Assembly (NCBI GenBank): GCA_937927685.1
Contig: CALBSC010000077.1
Coordinates: 1 to 64,000, forward strand
Source of the DNA: an uncultured Burkholderiales bacterium
Lineage (GTDB): Bacteria > Pseudomonadota > Gammaproteobacteria > Burkholderiales > Burkholderiaceae_C
DNA: 64,000 nucleotides
Reading direction: 5' to 3'
The notes beneath the pieces are model-generated. The model was not told the DNA's origin. It saw only the letters and a program-made list of their open reading frames with translations, and did no database searches. A program made the position numbers and the translations under genes. This document shows, in pieces, positions 16,675 to 24,516 of the stretch (the stretch's first letter is position 1; each line of letters begins with the position of its first letter).

Positions 16675-17919
16675 TCAAGCGTGAATCTTGAAGCTGTCGG
16701 CGTACTTGCGGGGGTCCTTGCCGTCCCACACCACGCCATCCATCATCTTGCTGGTCCGCAGGTCCTGCTTGGGCAGCGGCGTCTTGCTGGCGGTGGCCGC
16801 CTGCTTGTACAGATCAATCTGGTTGACCTCCTTGGCCACCTTGAGGTAGTCGGGGTGCTCCTTGATCAGGCCCCAGCGCTTGTGCTGCGTCAGGAACCAC
16901 ATGCCGTCTGACAGGTAGGGGTAGTTGACCAGACCCTCGTTGTAGAACTTCATGTGGTTGGGGTCGTCCCAGGTCTTGCCCAGACCGTTCTGGTACCGGC
17001 CCAGGATGCGCTGGTTGATCACGTCCACACTGGTGTTGACGTAGGCCTTGTCGGCGATGGTTTCGGCCATCTTCATCTTGTTGGACAAGCCGGCATCGAT
17101 CCACTTGCCCGCCTCGAGAATGGCGGCCGTCACCGCCCGCGCGGTGTTGGGGTATTTCTTCACGAACTCGGACGTCGTGCCCAGCACCTTCTCGGGATGA
17201 TCGGTCCAGATGTCCTGGGTGGTGGTGGCCGTGATGCCAATGCCATCGGCAATGGCACGGTGTCCCCAGGGCTCACCCACACAATACCCGTCCATGTTGC
17301 CGACCCGCATGTTGGCGACCATCTGCGGCGGCGGCACGGTGATGACCTTGGCATCCTTCAAGGGGTGAATGCCGGCGCTGGCCAACCAGTAATACAGCCA
17401 CATGGCGTGGGTGCCGGTGGGGAAGGTCTGCGCGAAGGTGTATTCACGCTTTTCCGTGGCCATCAGTTTGGCCAGGCCCTGCACATCCACGGCCCCTTTC
17501 TCGGCCAGTTTTTTCGACAGCGTGATGGCCTGACCGTTGTGGTTGAGGTTCATCAGCACGGCCATGTCTTTCTTCGGTCCCGCCGTCCCCAGGTGCACGC
17601 CGTAGATGAGTCCGTACAGCACATGCGCCATGTCCAGTTCACCGTTAACCAGCTTGTCACGCACCCCGGCCCAGCTGGCCTCCTTGGTGGGGACGATCTT
17701 CACGCCGTATTTCTTGTCAATGCCCAGCACCGACGCCATGACAATGCTGGCGCAATCGGTGAGGGGGATGAAACCGATCCGGACTTCTTCTTTCTCCGGC
17801 TTGTCCGAGCCCTGGGCATAGACGGCGGCGCGCAAGGCCGGGTCAATGGTGAGCGCCGTGGCGGCAGCGGTGTTCAACACTTGGCGTCGGGTCATAGGCT
17901 TGTCCAGCGGGGTGGTCAT
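16675..17919 (-). CDS. nrtA: Nitrate ABC transporter substrate-binding protein
   Basis: CmpA/NrtA-type binding protein, 414 residues. The N-terminus carries a twin-arginine signal (MTRRQVLNTAAATALTI), suggesting export by the Tat pathway; unlike cyanobacterial NrtA there is no lipobox cysteine. The mature part opens with EEVRIGFIPLTDCASIVMA, typical of the family, and contains GNMDGYCVGEPWGHRA near residue 215. The start has a good Shine-Dalgarno (GGAAGGA). It is the first gene of the operon, reached through a roughly 110-base leader that begins at a sigma-54 promoter and contains an ANTAR-type antitermination element. Confidence 0.92.
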   Translation of the reverse strand: MTTPLDKPMTRRQVLNTAAATALTIDPALRAAVYAQGSDKPEKEEVRIGFIPLTDCASIVMASVLGIDKKYGVKIVPTKEASWAGVRDKLVNGELDMAHVLYGLIYGVHLGTAGPKKDMAVLMNLNHNGQAITLSKKLAEKGAVDVQGLAKLMATEKREYTFAQTFPTGTHAMWLYYWLASAGIHPLKDAKVITVPPPQMVANMRVGNMDGYCVGEPWGHRAIADGIGITATTTQDIWTDHPEKVLGTTSEFVKKYPNTARAVTAAILEAGKWIDAGLSNKMKMAETIADKAYVNTSVDVINQRILGRYQNGLGKTWDDPNHMKFYNEGLVNYPYLSDGMWFLTQHKRWGLIKEHPDYLKVAKEVNQIDLYKQAATASKTPLPKQDLRTSKMMDGVVWDGKDPRKYADSFKIHA

Positions 17920-17960
17920 GTGAAAAGTCCTTCCAGCAACATCAATCTCGTCAGAACGAC

Positions 17961-18008
17961 AAAGGCGTCCATGCCACCCTGCGCAGGGCAGGGGACATGG
18001 ACGCCTTT
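17961..18008 (-). terminator. Leader terminator of the nitrate operon
   Basis: A perfect 13-base inverted repeat (arms 17961-17973 and 17996-18008; AAAGGCGTCCATG on the transcribed strand) encloses a 22-base loop that itself contains the palindrome CCCTGCGCAGGG. It is followed on the transcript by a short U-rich stretch (TTTGTCGTTCT). The 5' arm overlaps the second ANTAR-type hairpin, so the two structures exclude each other. The weak U tract means termination efficiency is a prediction. Confidence 0.8.
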
Positions 18009-18030
18009 GTCCGGGAACCGTCGTTGGTTC
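17999..18030 (-). promoter_or_regulatory. Tandem hexaloop hairpins, ANTAR (NasT) RNA target
   Basis: Two adjacent stem-loops at the very 5' end of the nrtA transcript. P1 (18015-18030) is GAACC-AACGAC-GGTTC. P2 (17999-18012) is GGAC-AAAGGC-GTCC. Both loops are six bases with A at position 1 and G at position 4, the rule established for RNAs bound by ANTAR-domain proteins. P2 shares its AAAGGCGTCC with the 5' arm of the terminator, so binding of an ANTAR protein to P1-P2 should block termination. The gene immediately upstream encodes the ANTAR protein NasT. Confidence 0.85.
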
Positions 18031-18041
18031 TGTGTGTATTT

Positions 18042-18058
18042 AGCAATGCGTGTGCCAA
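18042..18058 (-). promoter_or_regulatory. Sigma-54 promoter of nrtA operon
   Basis: TTGGCACACGCATTGCT on the minus strand matches the -24/-12 consensus (TGGCAC-N5-TTGCW) at every invariant position. Counting 12 bases from the GC element places the transcription start near 18031, one base before hairpin P1. This implies control by RpoN and an enhancer-binding protein such as NtrC. Confidence 0.88.
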
Positions 18059-18086
18059 GAACCTCGTGGATTTCCAGGGGCTTTGC

Positions 18087-18101
18087 GCCCCAAGTTGGCG
18101 C
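18087..18101 (-). promoter_or_regulatory. Candidate NtrC binding site
   Basis: GCGCCA-ACT-TGGGGC on the minus strand resembles the NtrC box GCACCA-N3-TGGTGC with one mismatch per half. It is centred about 63 bases upstream of the predicted start site. Only one such site is visible, whereas enhancers often have two, so support is moderate. Confidence 0.4.
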
Positions 18102-18150
18102 AGGTGCGGCGAGTGCGCACCAAAGACGGGCGGCGGCGCCCCGCCGGAGA

Positions 18151-18807
18151 TCAGGACAGCAGGTCGGTGACGTCGAGCATGCGCTGGGCAATTTCGCCCA
18201 TCCGCAAGCCCTTGTCCATGGCGACTTTGCGCAGTTTCTCGTAGGCCGCCTGCTCACTCAGGCCTTGCTGGCGCATGAGCAAAGCCTTGGCCCGGTCCAC
18301 CGCCGTGCGCTCTTTCAGGGCCAGGCGCGCGTCGTCACGTTCCAGTCGCAAGCTTTCCTCGTACTGGAAGCGCGCCATCGCCACCTCCAGGATGGGCCGA
18401 ATGCGCTGGCTCGACAGTCCGTTGACGATATAGGCCGAGACCCCCACCGCCACCGCATCCTGCACATGGGAGGTGTCATCGTCATCGGTGAACAGCACGA
18501 TGGGACGCCGCGTGTCGCGGGTGGACATCACCACGTGCTCGAGGGCATCGCGCGCGTCCGACTCGGCGTCCACGATGACCAAATCGGGTTGCAACTGGTC
18601 AATGCGCTCTGCCAGAAACACATCGGCGGGCAAGGTGGCCACCAGGTTGAATCCCCCCTCCAGCAGGCCGATGCGCAGGGCGCGTGAGCGTTGCGCCAGT
18701 TCCCGCCCCTCGTCGTCATCGGGGTCCGAAATCACGAGATCGGGCGCCACCACCACGATACGCAGGGGTTCGGTCACTTTGGGCGAGCGCTTGGAAGGGA
18801 TGGCCAT
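18151..18807 (-). CDS. nasT: ANTAR-domain antiterminator, nitrate response regulator
   Basis: Two-domain regulator of 218 residues. A receiver-like N-terminal domain starts at TEPLRIVVVAPDL, with PDLVIVDAESD holding the phospho-acceptor-like aspartate. The C-terminal ANTAR domain follows a coiled segment: AVDRAKALLMRQQGLSEQAAYEKLRK...GLRMGEIAQRML. ANTAR proteins bind paired RNA hairpins and prevent termination; such hairpins lie 120-150 bases downstream in the nrtA leader. The ATG at 18807 is chosen, but a GTG at 18777 would start right at the receiver domain. The usual partner NasS (a NrtA-like nitrate sensor) is not in the window. A GC-rich hairpin after the stop (about 18128-18146) may separate it from the operon. 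Confidence 0.88.
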   Translation of the reverse strand: MAIPSKRSPKVTEPLRIVVVAPDLVISDPDDDEGRELAQRSRALRIGLLEGGFNLVATLPADVFLAERIDQLQPDLVIVDAESDARDALEHVVMSTRDTRRPIVLFTDDDDTSHVQDAVAVGVSAYIVNGLSSQRIRPILEVAMARFQYEESLRLERDDARLALKERTAVDRAKALLMRQQGLSEQAAYEKLRKVAMDKGLRMGEIAQRMLDVTDLLS

Positions 18808-18855
18808 ACCGGGTTGTTGGCGCAAAACCCGTGCCAAGCATGACCTGAGGCGGGG

Positions 18856-18885
18856 CTTCATGCCGCACTTCATGCCGCACTTCAT
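18856..18885. repeat. Short 12-base direct repeat upstream of nasT
   Basis: CTTCATGCCGCA occurs twice in tandem plus a partial third copy, between nasT and the cysteine-cluster gene. No function is evident. Confidence 0.5.
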
Positions 18886-18935
18886 CCCGCGCTCCCGCCG
18901 ATCGGCATGGAGCCCCTGACCGGGCAGGGTGGTGG

Positions 18936-19241
18936 TCAGTTCAGCGGGGCGAGGCCGTGTCGCTGTCTTGCCCGCTCGCAGGCATCGCCGCCTTCGCTGA
19001 ATTCGCGACAGGGACTCGGACGCCATTCATAGATGCCACACCCGACAGCCCCGCCCACACGTCCGGTCAGGGCGGCGCAGCGAACGGGCAGGTGATCGGT
19101 GCCGCGCATGCGCCAGGTGGAGGCGTTGACCTCGACGGCCAGTCCACTCGGGACGTGACCGCCTTCGTCATCCAGTTCGCGCACAGAAAAGTCGACCCGA
19201 AACGCCGCACAGCACGCCCCGCAGGTCTGGCAGGCCGACAT
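18936..19241 (-). CDS. YkgJ-family cysteine cluster protein
   Basis: Small protein of 101 residues of the YkgJ/UPF0153 type, thought to bind a zinc ion or iron-sulfur cluster. The N-terminal CQTCGACCAAF, a central RCAAL, GCGIYEWRPSPCREF and a final CERAR supply the conserved cysteines. The ATG overlaps the argF stop (TGATG), so it is probably translated from the arginine transcript. Function is unknown. Confidence 0.82.
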   Translation of the reverse strand: MSACQTCGACCAAFRVDFSVRELDDEGGHVPSGLAVEVNASTWRMRGTDHLPVRCAALTGRVGGAVGCGIYEWRPSPCREFSEGGDACERARQRHGLAPLN

Positions 19242-20170
19242 CACTGATGGCCCAGCAGCAGGTACTCCATCAGGGCTTTCTGCACATGCAGACGGTTCTC
19301 AGCCTCGTCCCACACCACCGATTGCGGACCATCGATGACCTCGGCGTCCACCTCTTCGCCACGGTGGGCGGGCAGGCAATGCATGAACAGGGCATCGGGC
19401 CTGGCATGCGCCATCATGGCCGCACTCACCCGCCAGTTGGCAAAGGCTTTCAGACGGGCTTCGTTTTCAGCCTCATAGCCCATGCTGGTCCACACATCGG
19501 TGGTGACCAGATCAGCGCCCTGGCAGGCTTCGAGGGGGTTGTTGAAGACCCGGTAGGCCTCGTGGGAGCTCAACCCCGCCACGGCCTGGTCCACCTCGTA
19601 GCCACTGGGCGTGCTGACGTGCACCGTGAAGCCCAGCAATTCCGCCGCTTGCAACCAGGTGTTGGCCATGTTGTTGCCGTCTCCCACCCAGGCCACCACC
19701 TTGCCTCGCAGGCAGGCCAGCGGATCCTTCACATCCCCGCGGTGCTCGATGAAGGTGAACAGGTCTGCCAGGATCTGACAGGGGTGAAATTCGTTCGTCA
19801 GGCCATTGATGACGGGCACGCGCGAGTGTTGTGCAAAGCGCTCGATCTTGTCCTGGCCGTAGGTCCGGATCATGACCAGATCGACCATGCGGCTGATCAC
19901 CTTGGCACTGTCCTCGATGGGCTCGGCACGACCGAGCTGGCTGTCGCCCGTGGTGAGGTGCACCACCGAGCCGCCCAGCTGGTACATGCCGGCTTCAAAG
20001 CTCACACGCGTGCGCGTGGAGGCTTTCTCGAAGATCATGGCCAGGGTGCGGTCCGACAGCGGTTGGTGCTTCTCGTACGCCTTGAACTTGCCTTTGATGA
20101 GGGCGGCTCGCTGAAACAGGTAGCTGTACTCGGCCGCATCCAGGTCGGCGAATTGCAGGTAGTGCTTCAT
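19241..20170 (-). CDS. argF: Ornithine carbamoyltransferase
   Basis: Catalyses ornithine plus carbamoyl phosphate to citrulline in arginine synthesis; 309 residues, the normal length. Carbamoyl-phosphate motif STRTR is near residue 51, HPCQ near residue 130 and the catalytic HCLPAHRG near residue 265. Its start overlaps the argD stop by four bases and its stop overlaps the small cysteine-cluster gene, so argD-argF-ykgJ forms one translationally coupled unit. Confidence 0.95.
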   Translation of the reverse strand: MKHYLQFADLDAAEYSYLFQRAALIKGKFKAYEKHQPLSDRTLAMIFEKASTRTRVSFEAGMYQLGGSVVHLTTGDSQLGRAEPIEDSAKVISRMVDLVMIRTYGQDKIERFAQHSRVPVINGLTNEFHPCQILADLFTFIEHRGDVKDPLACLRGKVVAWVGDGNNMANTWLQAAELLGFTVHVSTPSGYEVDQAVAGLSSHEAYRVFNNPLEACQGADLVTTDVWTSMGYEAENEARLKAFANWRVSAAMMAHARPDALFMHCLPAHRGEEVDAEVIDGPQSVVWDEAENRLHVQKALMEYLLLGHQ

Positions 20171-21360
20171 GACTGGAGGAACCGCGTGACGATGGGCGCA
20201 AGGATGGAGACGATTTCATCGGCCTCTGCCTCCGTGATGATGAGCGGGGGGACCAGGCGGATGACGCTGTCGGCCGTGACGCTCAGCAGCAGACCGGCGT
20301 CCAGCGCTTGCTGCATGATGGCGCCGCAGGGACGGTCCAGTTCAATGCCGATCATCAGGCCGTAGCCGCGCACTTCCTTGACGCCTGGGACGCTGCCCAG
20401 CACTTCCTGCAAGCGTGCTTTGAGGTGGGCGCCCACGCGGGACGCGTTGTCGAGCAGGCCGTCCTCTTCCATGATGCGGATGGTTTCGACACCCGCGCGG
20501 CACGCCAGGGGGTTGCCCCCAAAGGTGGTGCCATGGCTGCCCGGCTGGAAGATGTTGGCCGCGCGCGGCCCTGCCACCACCGCGCCAATGGGCACGCCCG
20601 AGCCCAGACCCTTGGCCAGCGGCATGACATCCGGCAGGATGCCCGCCCACTGGTGGGCAAACCACTTGCCGGTGCGACCCATGCCGCATTGCACTTCGTC
20701 GATCATCATCAGCCAGTCGCGCTGATCGCACAGGGCTCGCACGTCCTTGAGGTAGTCCCAGCGCATCGGGTTGATGCCGCCTTCGCCCTGGATGGTTTCA
20801 AAGAACACGGCCACCACATTGGGGTTGTCGGCGGTGGCGCGCTTGAGCGCCTCGATGTCGTTCAGCGGCACGCGCAGGAAGCCTTCGACCAGGGGGCCAA
20901 AGCCTTTCTGGATTTTTTCGTTGCCGGTGGCGCTGAGCGTGGCGATGGAACGGCCGTGGAAGGATTTTTCATAGACCACGATCACCGGACGCTCGATGCC
21001 CTTGTCGTGCCCGAATTTGCGCGCCAGTTTGATGGCGGCCTCGTTGGCCTCCAACCCGGTGGAGCAGAAGAAGGCATTGGTCAGGCCCGAGAGTTCGACC
21101 AGCTTGGCCGCCAGGCGTTCCTGATCAGGGATGTGGTAGTAGTTGCAGCAGTGGATCATCTTGGCCACCTGATCCTGCAAGGCCGGCACCAACTTGGGGT
21201 GACCATGACCCAGCGTGTTCACCGCAATGCCGGCCAGTCCGTCCAGATAACACTTGCCCTCGGTGTCCCAGACTCGCAAGCCGCGACCATGGGACATGGC
21301 CACAGGCAGGCGGCCATAGGTGTTCATGGTGTGCGCAGAACTTGGGGTCGGGGCAGTCAT
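20167..21360 (-). CDS. argD: Acetylornithine aminotransferase
   Basis: PLP-dependent class III aminotransferase of 397 residues, converting N-acetylglutamate semialdehyde to N-acetylornithine. Features are the cofactor-binding FFCSTGLEANEAAIKLAR, IDEVQCGMGRTG with the PLP aspartate, the lysine in MPLAKGLGSGVPIGA, and HGTTFGGNPLACRAG. The start MTAPTPSS has a strong Shine-Dalgarno (AAGGAG) and follows a short non-family upstream frame. It may also act as succinyldiaminopimelate aminotransferase, as in other bacteria. Confidence 0.94.
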   Translation of the reverse strand: MTAPTPSSAHTMNTYGRLPVAMSHGRGLRVWDTEGKCYLDGLAGIAVNTLGHGHPKLVPALQDQVAKMIHCCNYYHIPDQERLAAKLVELSGLTNAFFCSTGLEANEAAIKLARKFGHDKGIERPVIVVYEKSFHGRSIATLSATGNEKIQKGFGPLVEGFLRVPLNDIEALKRATADNPNVVAVFFETIQGEGGINPMRWDYLKDVRALCDQRDWLMMIDEVQCGMGRTGKWFAHQWAGILPDVMPLAKGLGSGVPIGAVVAGPRAANIFQPGSHGTTFGGNPLACRAGVETIRIMEEDGLLDNASRVGAHLKARLQEVLGSVPGVKEVRGYGLMIGIELDRPCGAIMQQALDAGLLLSVTADSVIRLVPPLIITEAEADEIVSILAPIVTRFLQS

Positions 21361-21480
21361 CTCAACTCCTTGAATGAGAAAGGACAAATGAAATCGGCTC
21401 AACAACAAGGATCGGGTGTTGAGCCGTTCAGGCGCAATTCTAGGTGTTTACCAGAAGCTTGCGTGCCATAATTGTGGCCC

Positions 21481-21780
21481 ATGGTTTCCCCCGCTGCCAA
21501 CGAAGTCATCATTTTGGGCTTGACCCACGAGGGGAAACCTTTCAGACCCAGTGATTGGGCGGAGCGCCTGGCTGGCGTCATGAGTCAGTTTCGCCCCGGT
21601 GGTGCCGTCGCCGGTAGTCACCTCAGCTATTCACCCTGGTGTGTGCCCAACAGCCTGGACGGCGTCAAATGCGTCATCGTCCACACCGATCTGCGTCAGG
21701 CCGAACCCATGGCCTGGGATTTCGTCATGAATTTCGCCCGTGACAACGCGCTGCAGATCACGCCGGATCCGTCCCACTAG
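21481..21780 (+). CDS. DUF3579 domain protein
   Basis: Conserved beta-proteobacterial protein of 99 residues of unknown function. The core FRPSDWAERLAGVMSQF is followed by SPWCVPNSLDGVKCVIV. It is divergent from argD. An extended -10-like TGCCATAAT sits 8 bases before the ATG, so the mRNA may be leaderless or nearly so. Its 3' end overlaps the response regulator gene on the other strand by 23 bases. No membrane segment or known catalytic motif is visible. Confidence 0.8.
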   Translation: MVSPAANEVIILGLTHEGKPFRPSDWAERLAGVMSQFRPGGAVAGSHLSYSPWCVPNSLDGVKCVIVHTDLRQAEPMAWDFVMNFARDNALQITPDPSH

Positions 21781-22141
21781 GCAATACGCCCAGCGCCTCG
21801 ATCAAGTCCTGCCGTCGGATCGGCTTGACCAGCACGCAGTCAAAGCCGGCATCCTGCAACTCCTGAACTTCGTGCGGCATGGCATGGGCCGTGTAGGCAA
21901 TGATGCGAAGTGACCCGCCGGCGCCCTGTTGGCGGGCCCGACGGCAGACCTCGACCCCGCTGATGTGGGGCAAGGAAATATCCAGCAACACATGGGTGAA
22001 GGTTTCCCTTTGCAGCCGCGAAAGGGCTTCCTCGCCCGATTCACACGCCACGACGCGGTAGCCTTCCTGGCGCAACAGCAAACCGGGCAGCAGACGGTTG
22101 GCGGGATTGTCATCGACCACCAGCAATTGGACCGGGTTCAT
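21758..22141 (-). CDS. Single-domain response regulator (receiver only)
   Basis: CheY-like protein of 127 residues. LLVVDDNPANR holds the acidic pair, VLLDISLP the phospho-acceptor aspartate near residue 52, and AYTAHAM and LVKPI the conserved threonine and lysine. There is no output domain, so signalling must go through a partner protein or phosphotransfer. The start codon overlaps the histidine kinase stop (ATGA), making a cognate pair very likely. Confidence 0.88.
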   Translation of the reverse strand: MNPVQLLVVDDNPANRLLPGLLLRQEGYRVVACESGEEALSRLQRETFTHVLLDISLPHISGVEVCRRARQQGAGGSLRIIAYTAHAMPHEVQELQDAGFDCVLVKPIRRQDLIEALGVLPSGTDPA

Positions 22142-23874
22142 GCAGCGTGTCCTGGTGTGTCGGGCTTGCAGGGCAGGGTGAAGTAAAACGTGCTGCCGTG
22201 TTGCGGGCGTGAATGAAACCCGATCTGGCCGCCCATGCGCTCCACCAGACGCTTGCACAGCGTGAGCCCCAGCCCTGTGCCGGCACTGCGCCGGGTCATG
22301 AAGGCTTCTTGCTGCCAGAATTTTTCAAACACCAGCGGTTGCATGTCCTCGGCAATGCCCTCGCCGGTGTCGGTGACTTCAACGTGCAGGCGATGCGCGT
22401 CCTGCGGTGAACTCACGCGCACGGTGATGCGCCCGGCAGCGGGGGTGAACTTGATGGCGTTGTCCAGCAGGTTGCTGAGCACCTGCTTGAACCGGACTGG
22501 ATCGAGCTCGCCATACTCGGGCAGTGCCGGGTCCCACGCCAGTTCAAGCGCGATGTCGTGGTCCCCCAGACGGGACCGGTGCCAGTTGCACACATCCTCC
22601 ACCAACGCTCGCAGCGCCACCCGCCGGGGCAAGAGTTCGATCTTGCCGGCTTCGATCTTGGTCAGATCCAGGATCGAATTCACCAGCGTGAGCAGGTGCG
22701 TGCTGCTGTCGTGAATGACTGTGCTGGCCCAATGCAACTCCGGGTCTTTCAATTCCGATTGCAGATGCTCCGAGTAGCCGATGATGCCGTTGAGCGGCGT
22801 GCGCAATTCGTGTGACATCGAGGCCAGGAATTCGCTTTTGTGGCGGTTGGCCACATCGGCCTGTTGGCGGCTGGCTTCCAGTTCCTGGTGAATGCGCTGC
22901 GCGCGCCGCAACAGGTACAGCGATGTCCCGGCAAAGAGGCCGATGATCAGGCTGATGATGGTGCCGAACTGGAAGTAGGTGAGGTTGCGCGCCTGGAACT
23001 CCTCCAGCGCCTCTGTCCGGGCCATGCCGGTCAGCACCAGCAGCGGGAAGTCCTTCAGGTGTTCGTACGCATACAGGCGGGGAACACCGTCAAACAACTG
23101 GTCGGACAGGAAACTCCCGCGTTGCTGTTGCAGGACCTCGGGCGGCAGCGCCAGCAGTTTTTGCACATAGACCGAATCCTGGTTGGCGTGGCCATCGCCT
23201 TGCGAGAGGGTGCGGGGGTATCCGTCCAGCCCCACCAGCGCCGTCACGCCTAGCTGGCCCAGGTCGATGCCGCGGTGAAAGCGCACAAAGTAGTCGGGGT
23301 CGATGGAGATGACGCTCACCCCGGCAAACTGTCCATCGGGCTGGTTCAGGCGCTGGGTGACCTGGATGGACCATTTGCGGCTGATGCGCCCCATCACCGG
23401 ATGGCTGATGAATACCGGGGTCGGCGGGCCGTCCCGGTGAATCCGGAAATGTTCCCGGTCGGACAGGTCCACGGGAGCGGGTCGCACCACGCTCAGGTTG
23501 GAGGAGGCGTAGAGGCCGTGGGCATCGATGATGCCGATCTGGTTGTAATAGCGCTTGTCAGGCAGTTCGTGGCTGAGGTATTCGTTCAGGACCGACAGGT
23601 CATGGCTGCGGCGACGCTCGTACTGGTACTTGACCAGCCGCAGCGCCTGGTCGGCATCGTTGAAGGTGTTTTCCGCGTGTTCCTTGAAGGTTCGCGTGAT
23701 GTTGAGCAAATGGCTGCGGGACTCCAGCAGCGACAGACCCTGGTCGCGTTGCGATTGCAGCAGCATCGCCGCCCAGAGCAGTCCCAGCAACACCAGGGCG
23801 ATGATGCTCAGGCTGATGAAGGCCAGTCGGGATCGTAAGAAGGCAAGCCAGCGTGGCAGGCTAGGGGCAGGCAT
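22138..23874 (-). CDS. Sensor histidine kinase with periplasmic Cache-like domain
   Basis: Membrane histidine kinase of 578 residues. Transmembrane helices lie at about residues 17-39 and 297-319, flanking a large periplasmic domain resembling double Cache sensors. The HisKA motif ASMSHELRTPLNGIIG starts near residue 350. The N box (FKQVLSNLLDNAIKF), DTGEGI and GTGLGLTLCKRLVERMGG form the ATPase domain. It is a simple kinase without a receiver; the receiver is the separate overlapping downstream gene. The ligand is unknown. A GATACT hexamer 7 bases before the ATG might give a near-leaderless transcript. Confidence 0.88.
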   Translation of the reverse strand: MPAPSLPRWLAFLRSRLAFISLSIIALVLLGLLWAAMLLQSQRDQGLSLLESRSHLLNITRTFKEHAENTFNDADQALRLVKYQYERRRSHDLSVLNEYLSHELPDKRYYNQIGIIDAHGLYASSNLSVVRPAPVDLSDREHFRIHRDGPPTPVFISHPVMGRISRKWSIQVTQRLNQPDGQFAGVSVISIDPDYFVRFHRGIDLGQLGVTALVGLDGYPRTLSQGDGHANQDSVYVQKLLALPPEVLQQQRGSFLSDQLFDGVPRLYAYEHLKDFPLLVLTGMARTEALEEFQARNLTYFQFGTIISLIIGLFAGTSLYLLRRAQRIHQELEASRQQADVANRHKSEFLASMSHELRTPLNGIIGYSEHLQSELKDPELHWASTVIHDSSTHLLTLVNSILDLTKIEAGKIELLPRRVALRALVEDVCNWHRSRLGDHDIALELAWDPALPEYGELDPVRFKQVLSNLLDNAIKFTPAAGRITVRVSSPQDAHRLHVEVTDTGEGIAEDMQPLVFEKFWQQEAFMTRRSAGTGLGLTLCKRLVERMGGQIGFHSRPQHGSTFYFTLPCKPDTPGHAA

Positions 23875-23963
23875 GCGGGTGAGTATCTCAAAATTGCTAG
23901 ATAAATCCTACTAAAGGCCTCATTTTTCTGGGCGAAGCGCTCCTGTTGATGTCATCAGGACAC

Positions 23964-23990
23964 AAAAAAACCGCTCCGAGGAGCGGTTTT
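23964..23990. terminator. Intrinsic terminator after rpsT
   Basis: ACCGCTCC/GGAGCGGT stem with a 2-base loop. On the minus strand it is followed by seven T residues, so it terminates the rpsT transcript. The other side has four T residues, so it could also stop plus-strand transcription. Confidence 0.88.
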
Positions 23991-24058
23991 CTTGCTTGCT
24001 GACAGCGCACCCGATCAAACGGCGGTTCCTGAGGAACCGGGCGGGTGCCTGAACGGAT

Positions 24059-24355
24059 TCAGGCGGCGGCCAAGGCCTTGACCTTGGAGGACAGACGGCT
24101 CTTGTCGCGAGCGGCCTTGTTTTTGTGGAAGATGCCCTTGTCGGCGATGGTGTCGACAACGGATTGCATGAGGGCGAACAGATCACCCGCTTTGGCCTTG
24201 TCACCGGCGGCGACAGCCTTCTCGACGTTCTTGACCGCAGTGCGGTACTTCGAGCGCAACGAGGTGTTGGCGGAGTTCAATTTGACGTCCTGGCGGGCGC
24301 GCTTGCGGCCAGATGCCAGACGGGGGTTCTTTTTCTTTGGCTTTCCAGATGCCAT
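24059..24355 (-). CDS. rpsT: 30S ribosomal protein S20
   Basis: Small basic ribosomal protein of 98 residues that binds 16S rRNA. The lysine-rich start MASGKPKKKNPRLASGRKR and the HKNKAARDKSRLSSKV segment are diagnostic. It is a single-gene unit, with its own candidate promoter upstream and an intrinsic terminator downstream. The gene faces away from murJ. Confidence 0.96.
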   Translation of the reverse strand: MASGKPKKKNPRLASGRKRARQDVKLNSANTSLRSKYRTAVKNVEKAVAAGDKAKAGDLFALMQSVVDTIADKGIFHKNKAARDKSRLSSKVKALAAA

Positions 24356-24400
24356 GATGGTTTTCCTTTGTGTCTGTGGATGATGTCAGCAAAGCCCTCG

Positions 24401-24409
24401 ATTCTAGCA
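24401..24409 (-). promoter_or_regulatory. Extended -10 promoter of rpsT
   Basis: TGCTAGAAT on the minus strand, an extended -10 element about 45 bases before the rpsT start codon. The -35 region at normal spacing is poor, consistent with extended -10 recognition. Confidence 0.6.
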
Positions 24410-24504
24410 AAAACCCTGAACGGGCCTGAAAACGCCCGATCCCAGGCCCCAGACAGGCGGCAAGCGCGGGCCAGCGCCGGGTCACATCGCATGACCACTG
24501 CCGC

Positions 24505-24510
24505 TACACT
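24505..24510 (+). promoter_or_regulatory. -10-like hexamer 6 bases before murJ start
   Basis: TACACT followed by exactly six bases and the GTG start codon. The predicted transcript would begin at the start codon; no Shine-Dalgarno is visible. Confidence 0.5.
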
Positions 24511-24516
24511 CGCCGC

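Noticed and set aside
18102..18122. GGTGC...GCACC inverted repeat upstream of nrtA considered as a second NtrC site
   Set aside because: The half-sites face the wrong way relative to the NtrC consensus.
18128..18146. GC-rich hairpin after nasT as a terminator
   Set aside because: Stem is plausible but imperfect and the T tract is only TCTTT; mentioned under nasT but not annotated as a firm terminator.
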